Shown: positions 25,821 to 35,238 of the stretch, piece after piece
How positions within the stretch are numbered: the first letter of the stretch is position 1
How the letters are laid out: each line of letters starts with the position of its first letter
Source: Eshraghiella crossota
Lineage (GTDB): Bacteria > Bacillota > Clostridia > Lachnospirales > Lachnospiraceae
Length of the DNA stretch: 64,000 nucleotides
Assembly (NCBI RefSeq): GCF_025148445.1
Contig: NZ_CP102270.1
Location: 186,001-250,000 of the forward strand
Reading direction: 5' to 3'
Made by a program: the position numbers and the translations under genes
Notes under the pieces: generated by a model
What the model saw: the letters and a program-made list of their open reading frames with translations, nothing else
Databases searched by the model: none
Told to the model about the DNA's origin: nothing

Positions 25821-26263
25821 TGAACATAATTGAAATCAATAAAAGAATAAAGCAGAGACCACCTTTCCAGATGGTTGAAAGAGTGCTTGACGTGGTTCCC
25901 GGCGAATCCGTTACCGCACTTAAGAACGTGTCTGTAAATGAGCCTTATTTTATGGGACATTTTCCTGATGCACCAATAATGCCGGGAGTTCTCGTAATTG
26001 AATCGGCAGCACAGGCTTGTTCACTTGCAATCGAAGCGGACGGAACAGACGAAAGCACAATTTATGTACTTCTTAAAGTAAAGGATTTTAAGTTTGTAAA
26101 ACCTATTATTCCGGGAGATACAATGATTATTAATTGTAAAAAGACAATGGGAAGTGCAGGTTTATATTCTTTTGCCGTAACCATATCGGTTAATGATAAG
26201 GTAAGGGCAAAAGGTGAGTTAATGTTTACTGCGGTAGATAAAGAAACAATTTACGCAGAATAA
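25820..26263 (+). CDS. fabZ: 3-hydroxyacyl-ACP dehydratase FabZ
   Basis: 147 residues, hot-dog fold. RPPFQMVERVLDV opens it, and GHFPDAPIMPGVLVIESAAQ holds the catalytic His and Glu. The start is ATG 25820, overlapping the fabG stop. It dehydrates beta-hydroxyacyl-ACP to the trans-2-enoyl form. Since no enoyl reductase is seen in the operon, double bonds made here may be kept, or reduced by an enzyme coded elsewhere. Confidence 0.93.
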   Translation: MNIIEINKRIKQRPPFQMVERVLDVVPGESVTALKNVSVNEPYFMGHFPDAPIMPGVLVIESAAQACSLAIEADGTDESTIYVLLKVKDFKFVKPIIPGDTMIINCKKTMGSAGLYSFAVTISVNDKVRAKGELMFTAVDKETIYAE

Positions 26264-26284
26264 ATCAAAGTGAGGCATATTAAA

Positions 26285-27208
26285 ATGAGTAAAGTTGCAT
26301 TTATTTTCCCCGGCCAGGGCGCACAGTATGTTGGAATGGCAAAGGATTTTTATGATAAATATGATGAGTGCAAAGCTATCATAGATGAAGCTGATGAGTG
26401 CATGGATTTTGATCTTAAAAAAATATTGTTTGAAGAGAATGACCTTATAAACAAAACAGAATATACACAGGCGGCTATGTTAGCGGCTGAGTGTTGTATT
26501 CTTAAGGCTGTTGAAATGAAAGGCATTAAAGCGGATATTACGGCAGGATTAAGCCTTGGAGAATATGCGGCGCTTGTTGCAGCCCGTGCAATCAGCTTTT
26601 CGGATGCAATGAAGCTTGTAAGAAAACGTGGAATTTATATGGAAAAAGAAGTTCCTGCAGGCAAGGGCGGAATGGCAGCAGTAATTGGTCTTGACAGCAA
26701 GATTATTGATGATATATGCGAAAAGATAACTAAAGAAAGCGGAAAGAGTGTAGCGGCAGCTAACTACAACTGTCCGGGACAGATAGTTATTTCAGGATAT
26801 AAGGAGTCTGTAGAAGCAGCGGTAGAACCTCTTAAAGAGGAAGGCGCGAAGCTTGTATCCATTCTTAATGTAAGCGGACCTTTCCATTCACAGATGTTAA
26901 AAGGTGCGGGAGAAAAGTTAGGCGTGGAACTTGAGAATGTGGAATTTAACGACCCTGAAATTCCTTACCTTAACAACGTAGCCGCTGAAATCGTTACAAC
27001 AAAGGACAGCATAAAGGAAACACTCGAACGTCAGGTATATTCACCTGTCAGATGGGAACAGTGCGTTAATAAGATGATTGAGGAGGGCGTAGACCTCTTT
27101 TATGAAATCGGACCGGGTAAAACACTTGCCGGATTTATGAAACGTATTGACAGAAGCAAAAAGGTAATCACAATCAACACAGTTGAAGATTTGGAAGGCG
27201 TAAACTAA
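26285..27208 (+). CDS. fabD: Malonyl-CoA:ACP transacylase FabD
   Basis: 307 residues from ATG 26285 (GTGAGG upstream). IFPGQGAQYVGM, GLSLGEYAAL with the active Ser, Arg in KLVRKRGIYM, and GPFHSQML with the catalytic His are all present. It loads extender units onto ACP. Having its own transacylase makes the cluster self-sufficient for extender supply. TAATG overlap with the carboxyltransferase gene. Confidence 0.94.
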   Translation: MSKVAFIFPGQGAQYVGMAKDFYDKYDECKAIIDEADECMDFDLKKILFEENDLINKTEYTQAAMLAAECCILKAVEMKGIKADITAGLSLGEYAALVAARAISFSDAMKLVRKRGIYMEKEVPAGKGGMAAVIGLDSKIIDDICEKITKESGKSVAAANYNCPGQIVISGYKESVEAAVEPLKEEGAKLVSILNVSGPFHSQMLKGAGEKLGVELENVEFNDPEIPYLNNVAAEIVTTKDSIKETLERQVYSPVRWEQCVNKMIEEGVDLFYEIGPGKTLAGFMKRIDRSKKVITINTVEDLEGVN

Positions 27209-28749
27209 TGTGGGATGAGAAGATTGAGGAATTGGAAGCCCGACGTGAAAAAGCGTACAATGGTGGCGGACAGGCAAGAATTGACAAACAGCATGAAAAA
27301 GGCAAGCTGACGGCAAGGGAACGACTTGATGTTCTTTTTGACGAGGGAACATTTGTGGAAATTAATTCTTTAATGGAATCAAGATGTATTGATTTTGGCA
27401 TGCCTAAAAAGAAGATACCGGGAGACGGTGTTGTAACCGGATATGGTAAAGTCAACGGCAGGGTTGTATTTGCATCATCACAGGATTTTACCGTAGGCGG
27501 AGGTGCTCTCGGAGAGTACCATGCCCGTAAAATATGTAATGCGATGGATATGGCTATGGATGCCAGGGCACCGTTTGTTGAAATCAATGACAGCGGCGGA
27601 GCGAGAATTGAAGAAGGAATTGACAGTCTTAACGGATATGCTCTCATGTTCAGAAGACATACACAGATGTCCGGTGTTGCACCACAGATAGCCGTTATAA
27701 TGGGACCATGTGCAGGCGGAGCGTGTTATGCACCTGCTCTTTGCGATTATATATTTATGACTCAGGAAAACGGACAGATGTACCTTACAGGACCTAAGGT
27801 TATTAAAGAGGTTACAGGAGAGGTTGTAACAACTTCAGAACTTGGCGGTGCAGAGGTTCATATGAATAACAGCGGTGTTGCACATTTCGTATACCCTGAT
27901 GATGAGTCGTGTCTTGAAGGAGTTAAGAGACTTCTTTCTTACCTTCCTGAGAACTTTGAAGAAAAGGCACCATACGTGGAGCCTGTTAAAAAATATTACC
28001 ACAAGAGACTTCGTGATATTGTATCACCTAATCCAAAGGTGTCTTATGATATGCATGAGATAATTGAAGAACTTGCGGATAAAGATACTTTTATGGAAGT
28101 TCAGAGTGGTTTTGCCAAAAATATTATCGTAGGTTTTATGAGAATGGAAGGACATACGGTGGGCGTGGTTGCCAACCAGCCTGAATTTATGGCAGGCTCA
28201 CTTGATTATAACGCAGGTGACAAAGGTGGAAGATTCATAAGATTCTGTGACTGTTTTAATATTCCTATCCTTACACTTGTGGATGTGCCGGCATTTTTAC
28301 CGGGCAAATCCCAGGAATATAACGGAATTATAAGACATGGAGCCAAGCTTTTATATGCATACAGTGAAGCTACGGTACCTATGGTAACAGTCATTTTAAG
28401 AAAAGCATTCGGCGGTGCATATATCGGTATGGACAGCAAGGGTATCGGCGCGGATTTCGTATTTGCATGGCCTATTGCACAGATAGCGGTTATGGGTGCC
28501 GAAGGTGCGGTTAATATTATTGCCAAGAGAAAAATCGAAGAATCGGAAGATCCTGAAGCAGCAAGGGCAGAAGCTATTGCCGAATATGAAAATAAATTCA
28601 TGAACCCTTATATTGCTGCTTCAAGAGGATATGTTGATGAAGTTATAAAACCTGATGAAACCAAGGAAAGAGTAGTTAAAGCTTTTGATATGTTAAGTCA
28701 GAAGAACCGTGTTAAAATACCTAAAAAACATGGTAATATGCCGGTATAA
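27208..28749 (+). CDS. Acyl-CoA carboxyltransferase (PccB/MmdA type)
   Basis: 513 residues, the length of biotin-dependent acyl-CoA carboxyltransferase beta chains. RERLDVLFDEGTFVEI, the GGGALGEYHARKI and NDSGGARIEEGI oxyanion region, GPCAGGACYAPALCDYIFM, and in the second half VDVPAFLPGKSQEY and GGAYIGMDSKGIGADFVFAWP. In the family it moves carboxyl from biotin to acetyl- or propionyl-CoA (or decarboxylates methylmalonyl-CoA). No biotin carboxylase or carrier is in the window. Following fabD directly, it probably makes malonyl- or methylmalonyl-CoA for this pathway. Which extender cannot be read. Confidence 0.88.
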   Translation: MWDEKIEELEARREKAYNGGGQARIDKQHEKGKLTARERLDVLFDEGTFVEINSLMESRCIDFGMPKKKIPGDGVVTGYGKVNGRVVFASSQDFTVGGGALGEYHARKICNAMDMAMDARAPFVEINDSGGARIEEGIDSLNGYALMFRRHTQMSGVAPQIAVIMGPCAGGACYAPALCDYIFMTQENGQMYLTGPKVIKEVTGEVVTTSELGGAEVHMNNSGVAHFVYPDDESCLEGVKRLLSYLPENFEEKAPYVEPVKKYYHKRLRDIVSPNPKVSYDMHEIIEELADKDTFMEVQSGFAKNIIVGFMRMEGHTVGVVANQPEFMAGSLDYNAGDKGGRFIRFCDCFNIPILTLVDVPAFLPGKSQEYNGIIRHGAKLLYAYSEATVPMVTVILRKAFGGAYIGMDSKGIGADFVFAWPIAQIAVMGAEGAVNIIAKRKIEESEDPEAARAEAIAEYENKFMNPYIAASRGYVDEVIKPDETKERVVKAFDMLSQKNRVKIPKKHGNMPV

Positions 28750-28772
28750 TTTCAGGCAACAGGAGTTAGGAA

Positions 28773-29927
28773 ATGAAATTAATGACATTTGTGTACATAG
28801 GAATAGCGGTAGTTTTTTTAGCTACAATCATTATAATGCTATTGCAGAAATACAGTCCAACGAAGGGCAAAAGACAGACACGGCGCGGAATAATTGCTTT
28901 AGCATGCTGGGGCTTAGGCATCGCATTAATATTTTTTGGTACAGAACATTATATGGCATCGGCAGCATCTATTGTTATTGTCGCAGCAATAATTGTAATC
29001 ATTCTTCGATCTATAGGAAAGATGACCGAGGGCATGTCACCCGAGGAAGCAGAGGCGACTCTTATAGAGTCACAGGAAAACGGTTATAACAGTGTGTTTG
29101 CGGGTTGTGATTCGGTTGAAAAGAGAGAAGACGGATACCATTACGAACTTACGGTTATCTGGACCAGCGGAGAAGGATACGAACAGCGTAATAATTACCG
29201 CCACGGAACTATGCACCTGACCTCCAATGAAGATTATCTGATTCAGGGCAGAGTGTATTATCTGAATACGGAGGCTCTCGCCGCAAGAGGACTTTTTAAA
29301 GAAGAATGTCTTGCAGAAGGCGGCCTTGATATAACAGGAATTAATCCCGGTGCATTTACCGATGGAGGAACTGTCGGTGCAACAGTCATGAATCTCGCAC
29401 TCAGGGCATATGAAGGCCCGCAGACAGAGGCAGAAGCAAGAACAATTAATAATGTAAGAAACGGACGGAATGTATTTATAGGAATTTCTTTCATACTTAT
29501 GTCGATTGTTGCATTGATTATTTCACTTATTAATAATTCTACTTTTGATAATGCTTTTAACAGGGCAGAAGATATATCAAAGAAATCATCGGGCAGTGTC
29601 AGGGCACAGGTAATTTCAAGGGAAGCAAGTGATAATCCTGATTATACAAAGCTGAAACTTGATTATTCATATAACGGTGAGAAATACGAAAGCAGTTTTG
29701 ATGTTTCAACCGAAAATCTGTATGCTTATAGCGATACTGTATATGTTACAGTCAAAAATGATAATCCTGCCAAAATAACCAGTATTTCCACAACCGGCAA
29801 TAAGTCATTGAAATCGTTTAAATCAATGAGAAATATGGGAAAGATATTTGAATACGTCATATGCGGAATATTTTTTGTGGTAGGTATAACATTGGCAGTT
29901 AAAGGATTTAGAGCCAAGGGTAACTAA
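28773..29927 (+). CDS. Five-helix membrane protein, unknown function
   Basis: 384 residues. Predicted membrane helices near 5-24, 40-57, 62-80, 232-252 and 355-378. An outward or cytoplasmic domain at about 90-230 (DGYHYELTVIWTSGEGYEQRNNYRHGT...) and another at 265-345 (VISREASDNPDYTKLKLDYSYNGEKYESSF, with DTVYVTVKNDNPAKI) recall DUF3592-type beta domains. AGGAG precedes the ATG. It follows the carboxyltransferase by 23 bases in the same direction, so it may close the acyl-chain operon. No catalytic motif recognised. Confidence 0.75.
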   Translation: MKLMTFVYIGIAVVFLATIIIMLLQKYSPTKGKRQTRRGIIALACWGLGIALIFFGTEHYMASAASIVIVAAIIVIILRSIGKMTEGMSPEEAEATLIESQENGYNSVFAGCDSVEKREDGYHYELTVIWTSGEGYEQRNNYRHGTMHLTSNEDYLIQGRVYYLNTEALAARGLFKEECLAEGGLDITGINPGAFTDGGTVGATVMNLALRAYEGPQTEAEARTINNVRNGRNVFIGISFILMSIVALIISLINNSTFDNAFNRAEDISKKSSGSVRAQVISREASDNPDYTKLKLDYSYNGEKYESSFDVSTENLYAYSDTVYVTVKNDNPAKITSISTTGNKSLKSFKSMRNMGKIFEYVICGIFFVVGITLAVKGFRAKGN

Positions 29928-29996
29928 AAATACTTGCATTATTTATTAAAGTATGATAATATAATCAAGTGTTTTAATTTCATATTTTAAATTCCA

Positions 29997-30067
29997 GCGG
30001 GTGTAGTTCAATGGTAGAACACTAGCCTTCCAAGCTAGATACGTGGGTTCGATTCCCATCACCCGCT
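29997..30067 (+). tRNA. tRNA-Gly (UCC)
   Basis: Acceptor GCGGGTG pairs with CACCCGC, the D arm holds TAGTTCAATGGTAGAA, the anticodon stem-loop CTAGC-CTTCCAA-GCTAG gives anticodon UCC, and the T arm is GTGGG-TTCGATT-CCCAT. Discriminator U as usual for tRNA-Gly; CCA is not encoded. A T-rich tail follows. Confidence 0.97.
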
Positions 30068-30089
30068 TTATTTTTTTGCAATGATGTAA

Positions 30090-30118
30090 TTGACAAAAAT
30101 TCTCAATAAGTATAAATT
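30090..30118 (+). promoter_or_regulatory. Candidate feoAB promoter
   Basis: TTGACA (30090-30095), with TATAAA at 15 bp or TAAATT at 17 bp spacing. The following ATTATCATTGA resembles half of a Fur or DtxR-type iron box, but a full palindrome is not evident. Confidence 0.5.
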
Positions 30119-30150
30119 ATCATTGAAAACAGACTTAAGAGGATAAAACA

Positions 30151-32493
30151 TTGACACTTGCAGAACTTAAAATTAATGAATCATGTGAAATAATTTCAGT
30201 AGGAGGAGAAGGGGCACTAAGACAGCATTTTCTTGATATGGGTCTTATTCCGGGAGCTAAAGCCAAATTAGTCAAATTTGCGCCAATGGGAGATCCGATG
30301 GAGCTTCTTATTCATGGATATGAGCTTACCTTAAGACTTGATGATGCAAAGAAAATAGAAATAAAAAAGATTAGTGATATTGAATCTGAAAACGGAAATA
30401 TAAAATCTCCCAATAAGCAGATACCACATCCGGGTCTTGGTGAAGGCGGTAAATTTCATAATAAAAAAGAAGAACACCCATTGCCGGATGATGAAGTGCT
30501 TACTTTTGCCCTGGCGGGTAACCAGAACTGTGGCAAGACAACTATGTTTAACCGGCTTACAGGAGCCAATCAGCATGTGGGCAATTTCCCGGGTGTGACA
30601 GTCGATAGAAAAGACGGCAGTATAAAAGGGTATAATAACACGTTAATCACTGATTTGCCGGGAATTTATTCAATGTCGCCATATAGCAGTGAAGAACTTG
30701 TTACAAGAGAATTTATTTTAAAAGAAAAACCAAAAGGAATTATTAATATTGTTGATGCTTCCAACATAGAAAGAAACCTTTATCTTACAATGCAGCTTCT
30801 GGAACTTAATATCCCTATGGTAATTGCACTTAATATGATGGATGAGGTCCGTGAGAACGGTGGTTCCGTATACATAAACAGGATGGAAGAAATGCTTGGA
30901 GTTCCTGTGATTCCTGTGTCAGCTGCCAAAAATGAAGGAATTGATGAACTGATTGACCATGCAATTCACGTTACTAAATACTCGGAAGTGCCAAAAAGAC
31001 AGGATTTTTGCGATGAGGATGGAGAGGACGGAGCAGTACACAGATGCATACATGCCATAATGCATCTTATTGAGGATCATGCCAAAGCAGCGGAAATTCC
31101 AATAAGATTTGCAGCATCCAAAGTGGCAGAGGGAGACAGCAAAATTATTGAATTGCTTAATCTTGATGATAATGAGAAACATATGATAGATCACATAACG
31201 TATCAGATGGAAAAAGAGCGTGGGCTTGATAAGTCAGCGGCAATAGCTGATATGCGTTTCAGGTTTATTAGCAAGGTATGTGAGGAAACAGTTGTAAAAG
31301 CTAAAGAAAGTAAGTCACATAAGAGGAGCAGCCGGATAGATAAAATCCTTACAGGTAAGTACACGGCAATTCCTTCTTTTATTCTTATTATGGGACTGGT
31401 GTTCTTCCTGACATTTAATGTGATAGGAGCAAGGCTTCAAAGTCTTCTTGAAATGGGAATAGATAAATTGGGAAACCTTGTAGACGGTATTTTAACATCT
31501 ACAGGTGTTAATCCGGTTATACACTCCCTTGTAATTGACGGTATTTTCACGGGTGTGGGCAGTGTATTAAGTTTCCTGCCGATAATCATTACGTTATTTT
31601 TCTTCCTGTCAATTCTTGAGGACAGCGGTTACATGGCAAGAGTTGCCTTTGTTATGGATAAAATACTTCGTAAAATCGGGCTTTCCGGACGTAGTATTGT
31701 TCCGATGCTCATAGGTTTTGGATGTACGGTTCCCGGTGTTATGTCATCAAGGACATTGTCATCGGAACGAGACAGAAAGATGACAATTCTTCTGACACCA
31801 TTTATGAGTTGTTCGGCAAAACTACCGATATATGTACTTTTTACATCGTTGTTTTTTAAAAAATATGCAGCACTTGTAATGATTTTGTTGTACATAGGCG
31901 GTATACTTACAGGAATACTTGTAGCCATTATTATGAAAAATACGGTTTTTAAAGGAAATCCTGTGCCATTTGTAATGGAACTCCCTAATTACAGAATGCC
32001 CGGTATGAAAAACGTCATTATGCTCTTATGGGAAAAGGCAAAAGATTTTCTACAAAGAGCATTTACGGTCATTTTTCTTGCAACCATTGTAATATGGCTT
32101 TTACAGACCTTTGATATTCATTTTAATATGGTAACCGATTCTAAAGACAGTATACTTGCAGCACTTGCGGGAATAATAACACCGATATTTATTCCTTTGG
32201 GATTTGGTAACTGGAAAATATCAACGGCACTTCTTACCGGATTTATGGCAAAAGAAAGTGTTGTATCCACTTTGTCCGTTCTTGTACATGGCAATTCAGA
32301 AATACTTGCCATACTTTCTCCGGCTGGGGCATTGCCATTACTTGTATTTTGTCTTTTATATACACCATGTATTGCGGCAATAGCATCAATTAAAAGAGAA
32401 CTGGGTATAAAATATGCTGTCCTTGTTGTAATAGGTCAATGCCTGATTGCGTGGATTATGGCTTTTGTGGTCAGAATGATTATGATAATATAA
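30151..32493 (+). CDS. feoB: Ferrous iron transporter, FeoA-FeoB fusion
   Basis: 780 residues starting at a TTG (30151) after AGAGG. Residues 1-75 are FeoA (SH3-like: ALRQHFLDMGLIPGAKAKLVKFAP). A linker leads to the G domain: GNQNCGKTTMFNRLTG (G1), NFPGVTVD (G2), DLPGIYSMSP (G3), ALNMMDE (G4). The C-terminal half holds the gate repeats (RSIVPMLIGFGCTVPGVM and a later VSTLSVL) and about eight membrane helices. It imports Fe2+ across the plasma membrane. Natural FeoA-FeoB fusions are common in Clostridia. Confidence 0.95.
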   Translation: MTLAELKINESCEIISVGGEGALRQHFLDMGLIPGAKAKLVKFAPMGDPMELLIHGYELTLRLDDAKKIEIKKISDIESENGNIKSPNKQIPHPGLGEGGKFHNKKEEHPLPDDEVLTFALAGNQNCGKTTMFNRLTGANQHVGNFPGVTVDRKDGSIKGYNNTLITDLPGIYSMSPYSSEELVTREFILKEKPKGIINIVDASNIERNLYLTMQLLELNIPMVIALNMMDEVRENGGSVYINRMEEMLGVPVIPVSAAKNEGIDELIDHAIHVTKYSEVPKRQDFCDEDGEDGAVHRCIHAIMHLIEDHAKAAEIPIRFAASKVAEGDSKIIELLNLDDNEKHMIDHITYQMEKERGLDKSAAIADMRFRFISKVCEETVVKAKESKSHKRSSRIDKILTGKYTAIPSFILIMGLVFFLTFNVIGARLQSLLEMGIDKLGNLVDGILTSTGVNPVIHSLVIDGIFTGVGSVLSFLPIIITLFFFLSILEDSGYMARVAFVMDKILRKIGLSGRSIVPMLIGFGCTVPGVMSSRTLSSERDRKMTILLTPFMSCSAKLPIYVLFTSLFFKKYAALVMILLYIGGILTGILVAIIMKNTVFKGNPVPFVMELPNYRMPGMKNVIMLLWEKAKDFLQRAFTVIFLATIVIWLLQTFDIHFNMVTDSKDSILAALAGIITPIFIPLGFGNWKISTALLTGFMAKESVVSTLSVLVHGNSEILAILSPAGALPLLVFCLLYTPCIAAIASIKRELGIKYAVLVVIGQCLIAWIMAFVVRMIMII

Positions 32494-32561
32494 AGAAGAA
32501 TTACTTGAAAAACGAACTAATATTCTGCATAATAAAACTAAAAAAGACTGGAGGTGCATTT

Positions 32562-33998
32562 GTGAATAACAGAATATACGCAGCAATTGACCTCAAGTCT
32601 TTTTATGCTTCGGTAGAATGTGTAGAGCGAGGACTCGACCCTCTGACAACTAATCTTGTGGTAGCAGACCCATCAAGAACAGAGAAGACGATATGTCTTG
32701 CGGTATCACCTTCTCTTAAAGCGTATGGCATTCCCGGAAGACCGAGACTTTTTGAAGTTGTTCAGAAAGCAGGACGCCGTGGAGTTGAGTATATAGTAGC
32801 ACCTCCGAGAATGGCTCTTTATATGGAGTACAGCACACGGATTTATAGTATATATCTTCATTATGTGGCTCCGGAGGATATTTTTGCATATTCCGTAGAT
32901 GAGGTTTTTATAGATATGACATCATATCTTAAGACATATGAGATGTCACCGAGGGAACTTGTTATTAAAATGATAAAAGAAGTTCTTGACACAACGGGAA
33001 TCACAGCTACTGCGGGAATAGGAACCAATATGTATCTTTGCAAGGTAGCTATGGATATAGTAGCCAAGAAGGCAACACCGGACAAGGATGGAGTAAGAAT
33101 TGCCGAGCTTGACGAGATGAGTTACAGAAAGCTTTTGTGGAATCACAGACCTATTACAGATTTCTGGCGTGTAGGTCCGGGTTATGCAAAGAAACTTGAA
33201 CAGCACATGCTGTATACAATGGGAGATGTGGCAAGGTGTTCTGTTGGGGATGATAAAGAGTATTACAATGAGGCTCTTTTGTATAAGTTATTTGGTGTTA
33301 ATGCAGAATTACTTATTGACCATAGCTGGGGATATGAACCATGCACCATGGCAGATGTTAAAAGTTACAGACCTGAGAATAACAGCCTCAGTCAGGGACA
33401 GGTTTTACAGAGCCCCTACACATACGATAAGGCAGGACTTATTGTTAAAGAGATGACAGATATTCTTGTGCTTGATCTTGTTGATAAGGGACTTGTAACC
33501 AATCAGATAGTTCTTACCATAGGATATGATATTGAAAGTCTTAATGACAGTGAGGTACGAAAACGTTACAGAGGAGAAATTACCAAGGACAGATATGGAA
33601 GGTCAGTTCCAAAGCATGCCCATGGTACGATTAATCTTGAGAGGTTCACTTCTTCTACAAGAGTTATTATTAAAAAGACAATGGAACTTTACAACAGGAT
33701 TATTGATAAAAGCCTTCTGGTAAGACGTATTAACGTGGTGGCTAACCATGTGATGCGGGAAGAGGATGTTGTTAAGGAAGATTCATACAGACAGCTTGAT
33801 ATTTTCACCAATTATGAAGAACTTGAACGTATAGAAAAAGAACAGAATGAGGAGTTTGAAAAAGAACGCCATATTCAGGAGGCTGCCATTGAGATAAAGA
33901 AAAAATTCGGCAAGAACGCACTTCTCAAGGGTATGAATTTTGAAGAAGGCGCAACAGCAAGAGACAGGAACAGGCAGATAGGAGGACATAAAGCATGA
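32562..33998 (+). CDS. Y-family DNA polymerase (UmuC/UvrX-like)
   Basis: 478 residues from GTG 32562, which GGAGGTG precedes; the earlier reading overlaps feoB and is not protein-like. YAAIDLKSFYASVECVERG is the metal-binding palm start with the steric-gate region, and FAYSVDEVFIDMT supplies the SxDExxxD carboxylates. ATAGIGTNMYLCKVAMDIVAKK and the helix-hairpin-helix region DFWRVGPGYAKKLEQH follow. It performs error-prone bypass of damaged bases. The coupled YolD-like gene (4-base overlap) marks the Firmicutes UvrX/YqjW-type pair, usually under LexA, though no LexA box was recognised here. Confidence 0.9.
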   Translation: MNNRIYAAIDLKSFYASVECVERGLDPLTTNLVVADPSRTEKTICLAVSPSLKAYGIPGRPRLFEVVQKAGRRGVEYIVAPPRMALYMEYSTRIYSIYLHYVAPEDIFAYSVDEVFIDMTSYLKTYEMSPRELVIKMIKEVLDTTGITATAGIGTNMYLCKVAMDIVAKKATPDKDGVRIAELDEMSYRKLLWNHRPITDFWRVGPGYAKKLEQHMLYTMGDVARCSVGDDKEYYNEALLYKLFGVNAELLIDHSWGYEPCTMADVKSYRPENNSLSQGQVLQSPYTYDKAGLIVKEMTDILVLDLVDKGLVTNQIVLTIGYDIESLNDSEVRKRYRGEITKDRYGRSVPKHAHGTINLERFTSSTRVIIKKTMELYNRIIDKSLLVRRINVVANHVMREEDVVKEDSYRQLDIFTNYEELERIEKEQNEEFEKERHIQEAAIEIKKKFGKNALLKGMNFEEGATARDRNRQIGGHKA

Positions 33999-34396
33999 CA
34001 GACAGTTATGATGATATTATTAATCTTCCCCATCATGTTTCAGATAGATATCCGCATATGCCGATGTACGACAGGGCGGCACAATTTGCACCCTTTGCGG
34101 CACTTACGGGTCATGAGGAAGCCATAAATGAGACCTCCAGATACACGGAGGAACGGATAGAACTGACAGAGGAACAGAAGGAGAATATTGACAGGGAACT
34201 GCAGGAACTAAGGGATCGCGGTGCTGAATGCAATGTGCGGATAGTATATTTTGAACCGGATGAACTTAAAAAAGGAGGAACATACGTTGAATTCAGAGGT
34301 GCTGTTAAGAAAATTAACAGCCGCGGACAGTTGACTCTTGAAAATGAAATAATACTTCTATATGATAATATATATGAACTTGAGATTATGGATTGA
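33995..34396 (+). CDS. YolD-like protein
   Basis: 133 residues. DIINLPHHVSDRYPHMPMYDRAAQFAPFAALTGHEEAI is the long Lachnospiraceae form of the YolD family opening (RAAQFAPFAAL). YolD-like proteins are coded next to Y-family polymerases in Firmicutes and were proposed to act like UmuD. It overlaps the polymerase gene by ATGA, so the two are made together. Confidence 0.88.
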   Translation: MTDSYDDIINLPHHVSDRYPHMPMYDRAAQFAPFAALTGHEEAINETSRYTEERIELTEEQKENIDRELQELRDRGAECNVRIVYFEPDELKKGGTYVEFRGAVKKINSRGQLTLENEIILLYDNIYELEIMD

Positions 34397-34422
34397 GTGA
34401 CATCCATTATAGGATAATTTAC

Positions 34423-34451
34423 TTGCAAAATATGTCGAATGTTGATACAAT
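34423..34451 (+). promoter_or_regulatory. Promoter of the LytTR regulator gene
   Basis: TTGCAA (34423-34428), 17-bp spacer, TACAAT (34446-34451), about 26 bases before the ATG. Confidence 0.7.
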
Positions 34452-34477
34452 AAGAAAAAGCCTTGAGGAGGAAGTAA

Positions 34478-35191
34478 ATGATGAATATTATGATATATGA
34501 GGATAACAGAGAATGTATAGGTAATTTACAAGGGATACTTAGAGAATATTTTGAAGAACGAAGCATCATGTTTAGTATGTTTATTACTAAGCTTGGTGCT
34601 TTTTGTGATTTTGATTCAGGAAATAATACTGATATGGTATTTATTGATATAGACGGAGAAGAGGGCGATGCAATTTATTTTGCAAGAAGAATAAGACAAA
34701 ATAATAAAAATGCTATTATTTTCCTCCTTACGGATAAGCTGCAGATTATACCTGAGATGATGAAAGTGGGAATCTTTCAGGTGATATTGAAACCGATAGA
34801 TGCGGATTTAGTATATGATGAGCTTGACAGGGCAGTTCAATTATATGCGGATATATACAGCATATATGATATAAGTTGGTGCGGAGTCAATCATTTGCTG
34901 AATTATAAAGATATATTCTATATAGAAGCATATAACAGACATTTGTATATTGTTACCGGAGAAGATAGTTATATGAGTATGGGGTCAATACATAAAGAAA
35001 AGGAAAGATTTGGAGGACGCAGTTTTGCAAGGTGTCATTGTGGGTTTTTAGTTAATATGCAATATATAACTGAGTGCGGCAGTAACTATATTAAAATGAG
35101 TAATGGTAAAGAGATTCCGATTAGCAGACAATATAGGGATGAATTTATGAATTCATTTACGAAGTATTTAAAAACAAAAACAATTCATTAG
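34478..35191 (+). CDS. LytTR-family response regulator
   Basis: 237 residues. The receiver domain (1-120) has IYEDN, the phospho-acceptor region MVFIDIDG and the conserved LKPI lysine. The LytTR DNA-binding domain (about 130-237) has INYKDIFYIEAYNRHLYIV-like strands, FARCHCGFLVNMQYI and the C-terminal IPISRQYRDEF. GAGGAGG precedes the ATG. No sensor kinase gene is next to it, unlike AgrC-AgrA pairs. Divergent repeats upstream of the next gene (35198-35238) are candidate binding sites, and a secreted protein plus ABC exporter lie downstream. Confidence 0.9.
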   Translation: MMNIMIYEDNRECIGNLQGILREYFEERSIMFSMFITKLGAFCDFDSGNNTDMVFIDIDGEEGDAIYFARRIRQNNKNAIIFLLTDKLQIIPEMMKVGIFQVILKPIDADLVYDELDRAVQLYADIYSIYDISWCGVNHLLNYKDIFYIEAYNRHLYIVTGEDSYMSMGSIHKEKERFGGRSFARCHCGFLVNMQYITECGSNYIKMSNGKEIPISRQYRDEFMNSFTKYLKTKTIH

Positions 35192-35197
35192 GTCAAA

Positions 35198-35238
35198 AAT
35201 GCATCGAAAATGGTTAATTCTGCATATTGCATTGAAAA
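35198..35238. promoter_or_regulatory. Direct repeat, candidate LytTR binding sites
   Basis: AATGCATCGAAAA (35198-35210) and ATTGCATTGAAAA (35226-35238) share 11 of 13 bases, 28 bp apart, in the 202-base leader of the secreted-protein gene. LytTR regulators bind paired direct repeats, but spacing is usually nearer 21-22 bp. The rest of the leader shows nothing recognisable. Confidence 0.45.

Noticed and set aside
27208-28749. Sodium-pumping methylmalonyl-CoA decarboxylase alpha chain
   Set aside because: The sequence allows it, but the membrane beta, gamma and biotin-carrier subunits are missing and the gene is coupled to fabD.
28709-29089. 126-residue frame overlapping the carboxyltransferase end
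   Set aside because: Out of frame with two better-supported genes; composition not protein-like.
30096-30140. Full Fur box in front of feoAB
   Set aside because: Only a half-like ATTATCATTGA is visible; no convincing palindrome.
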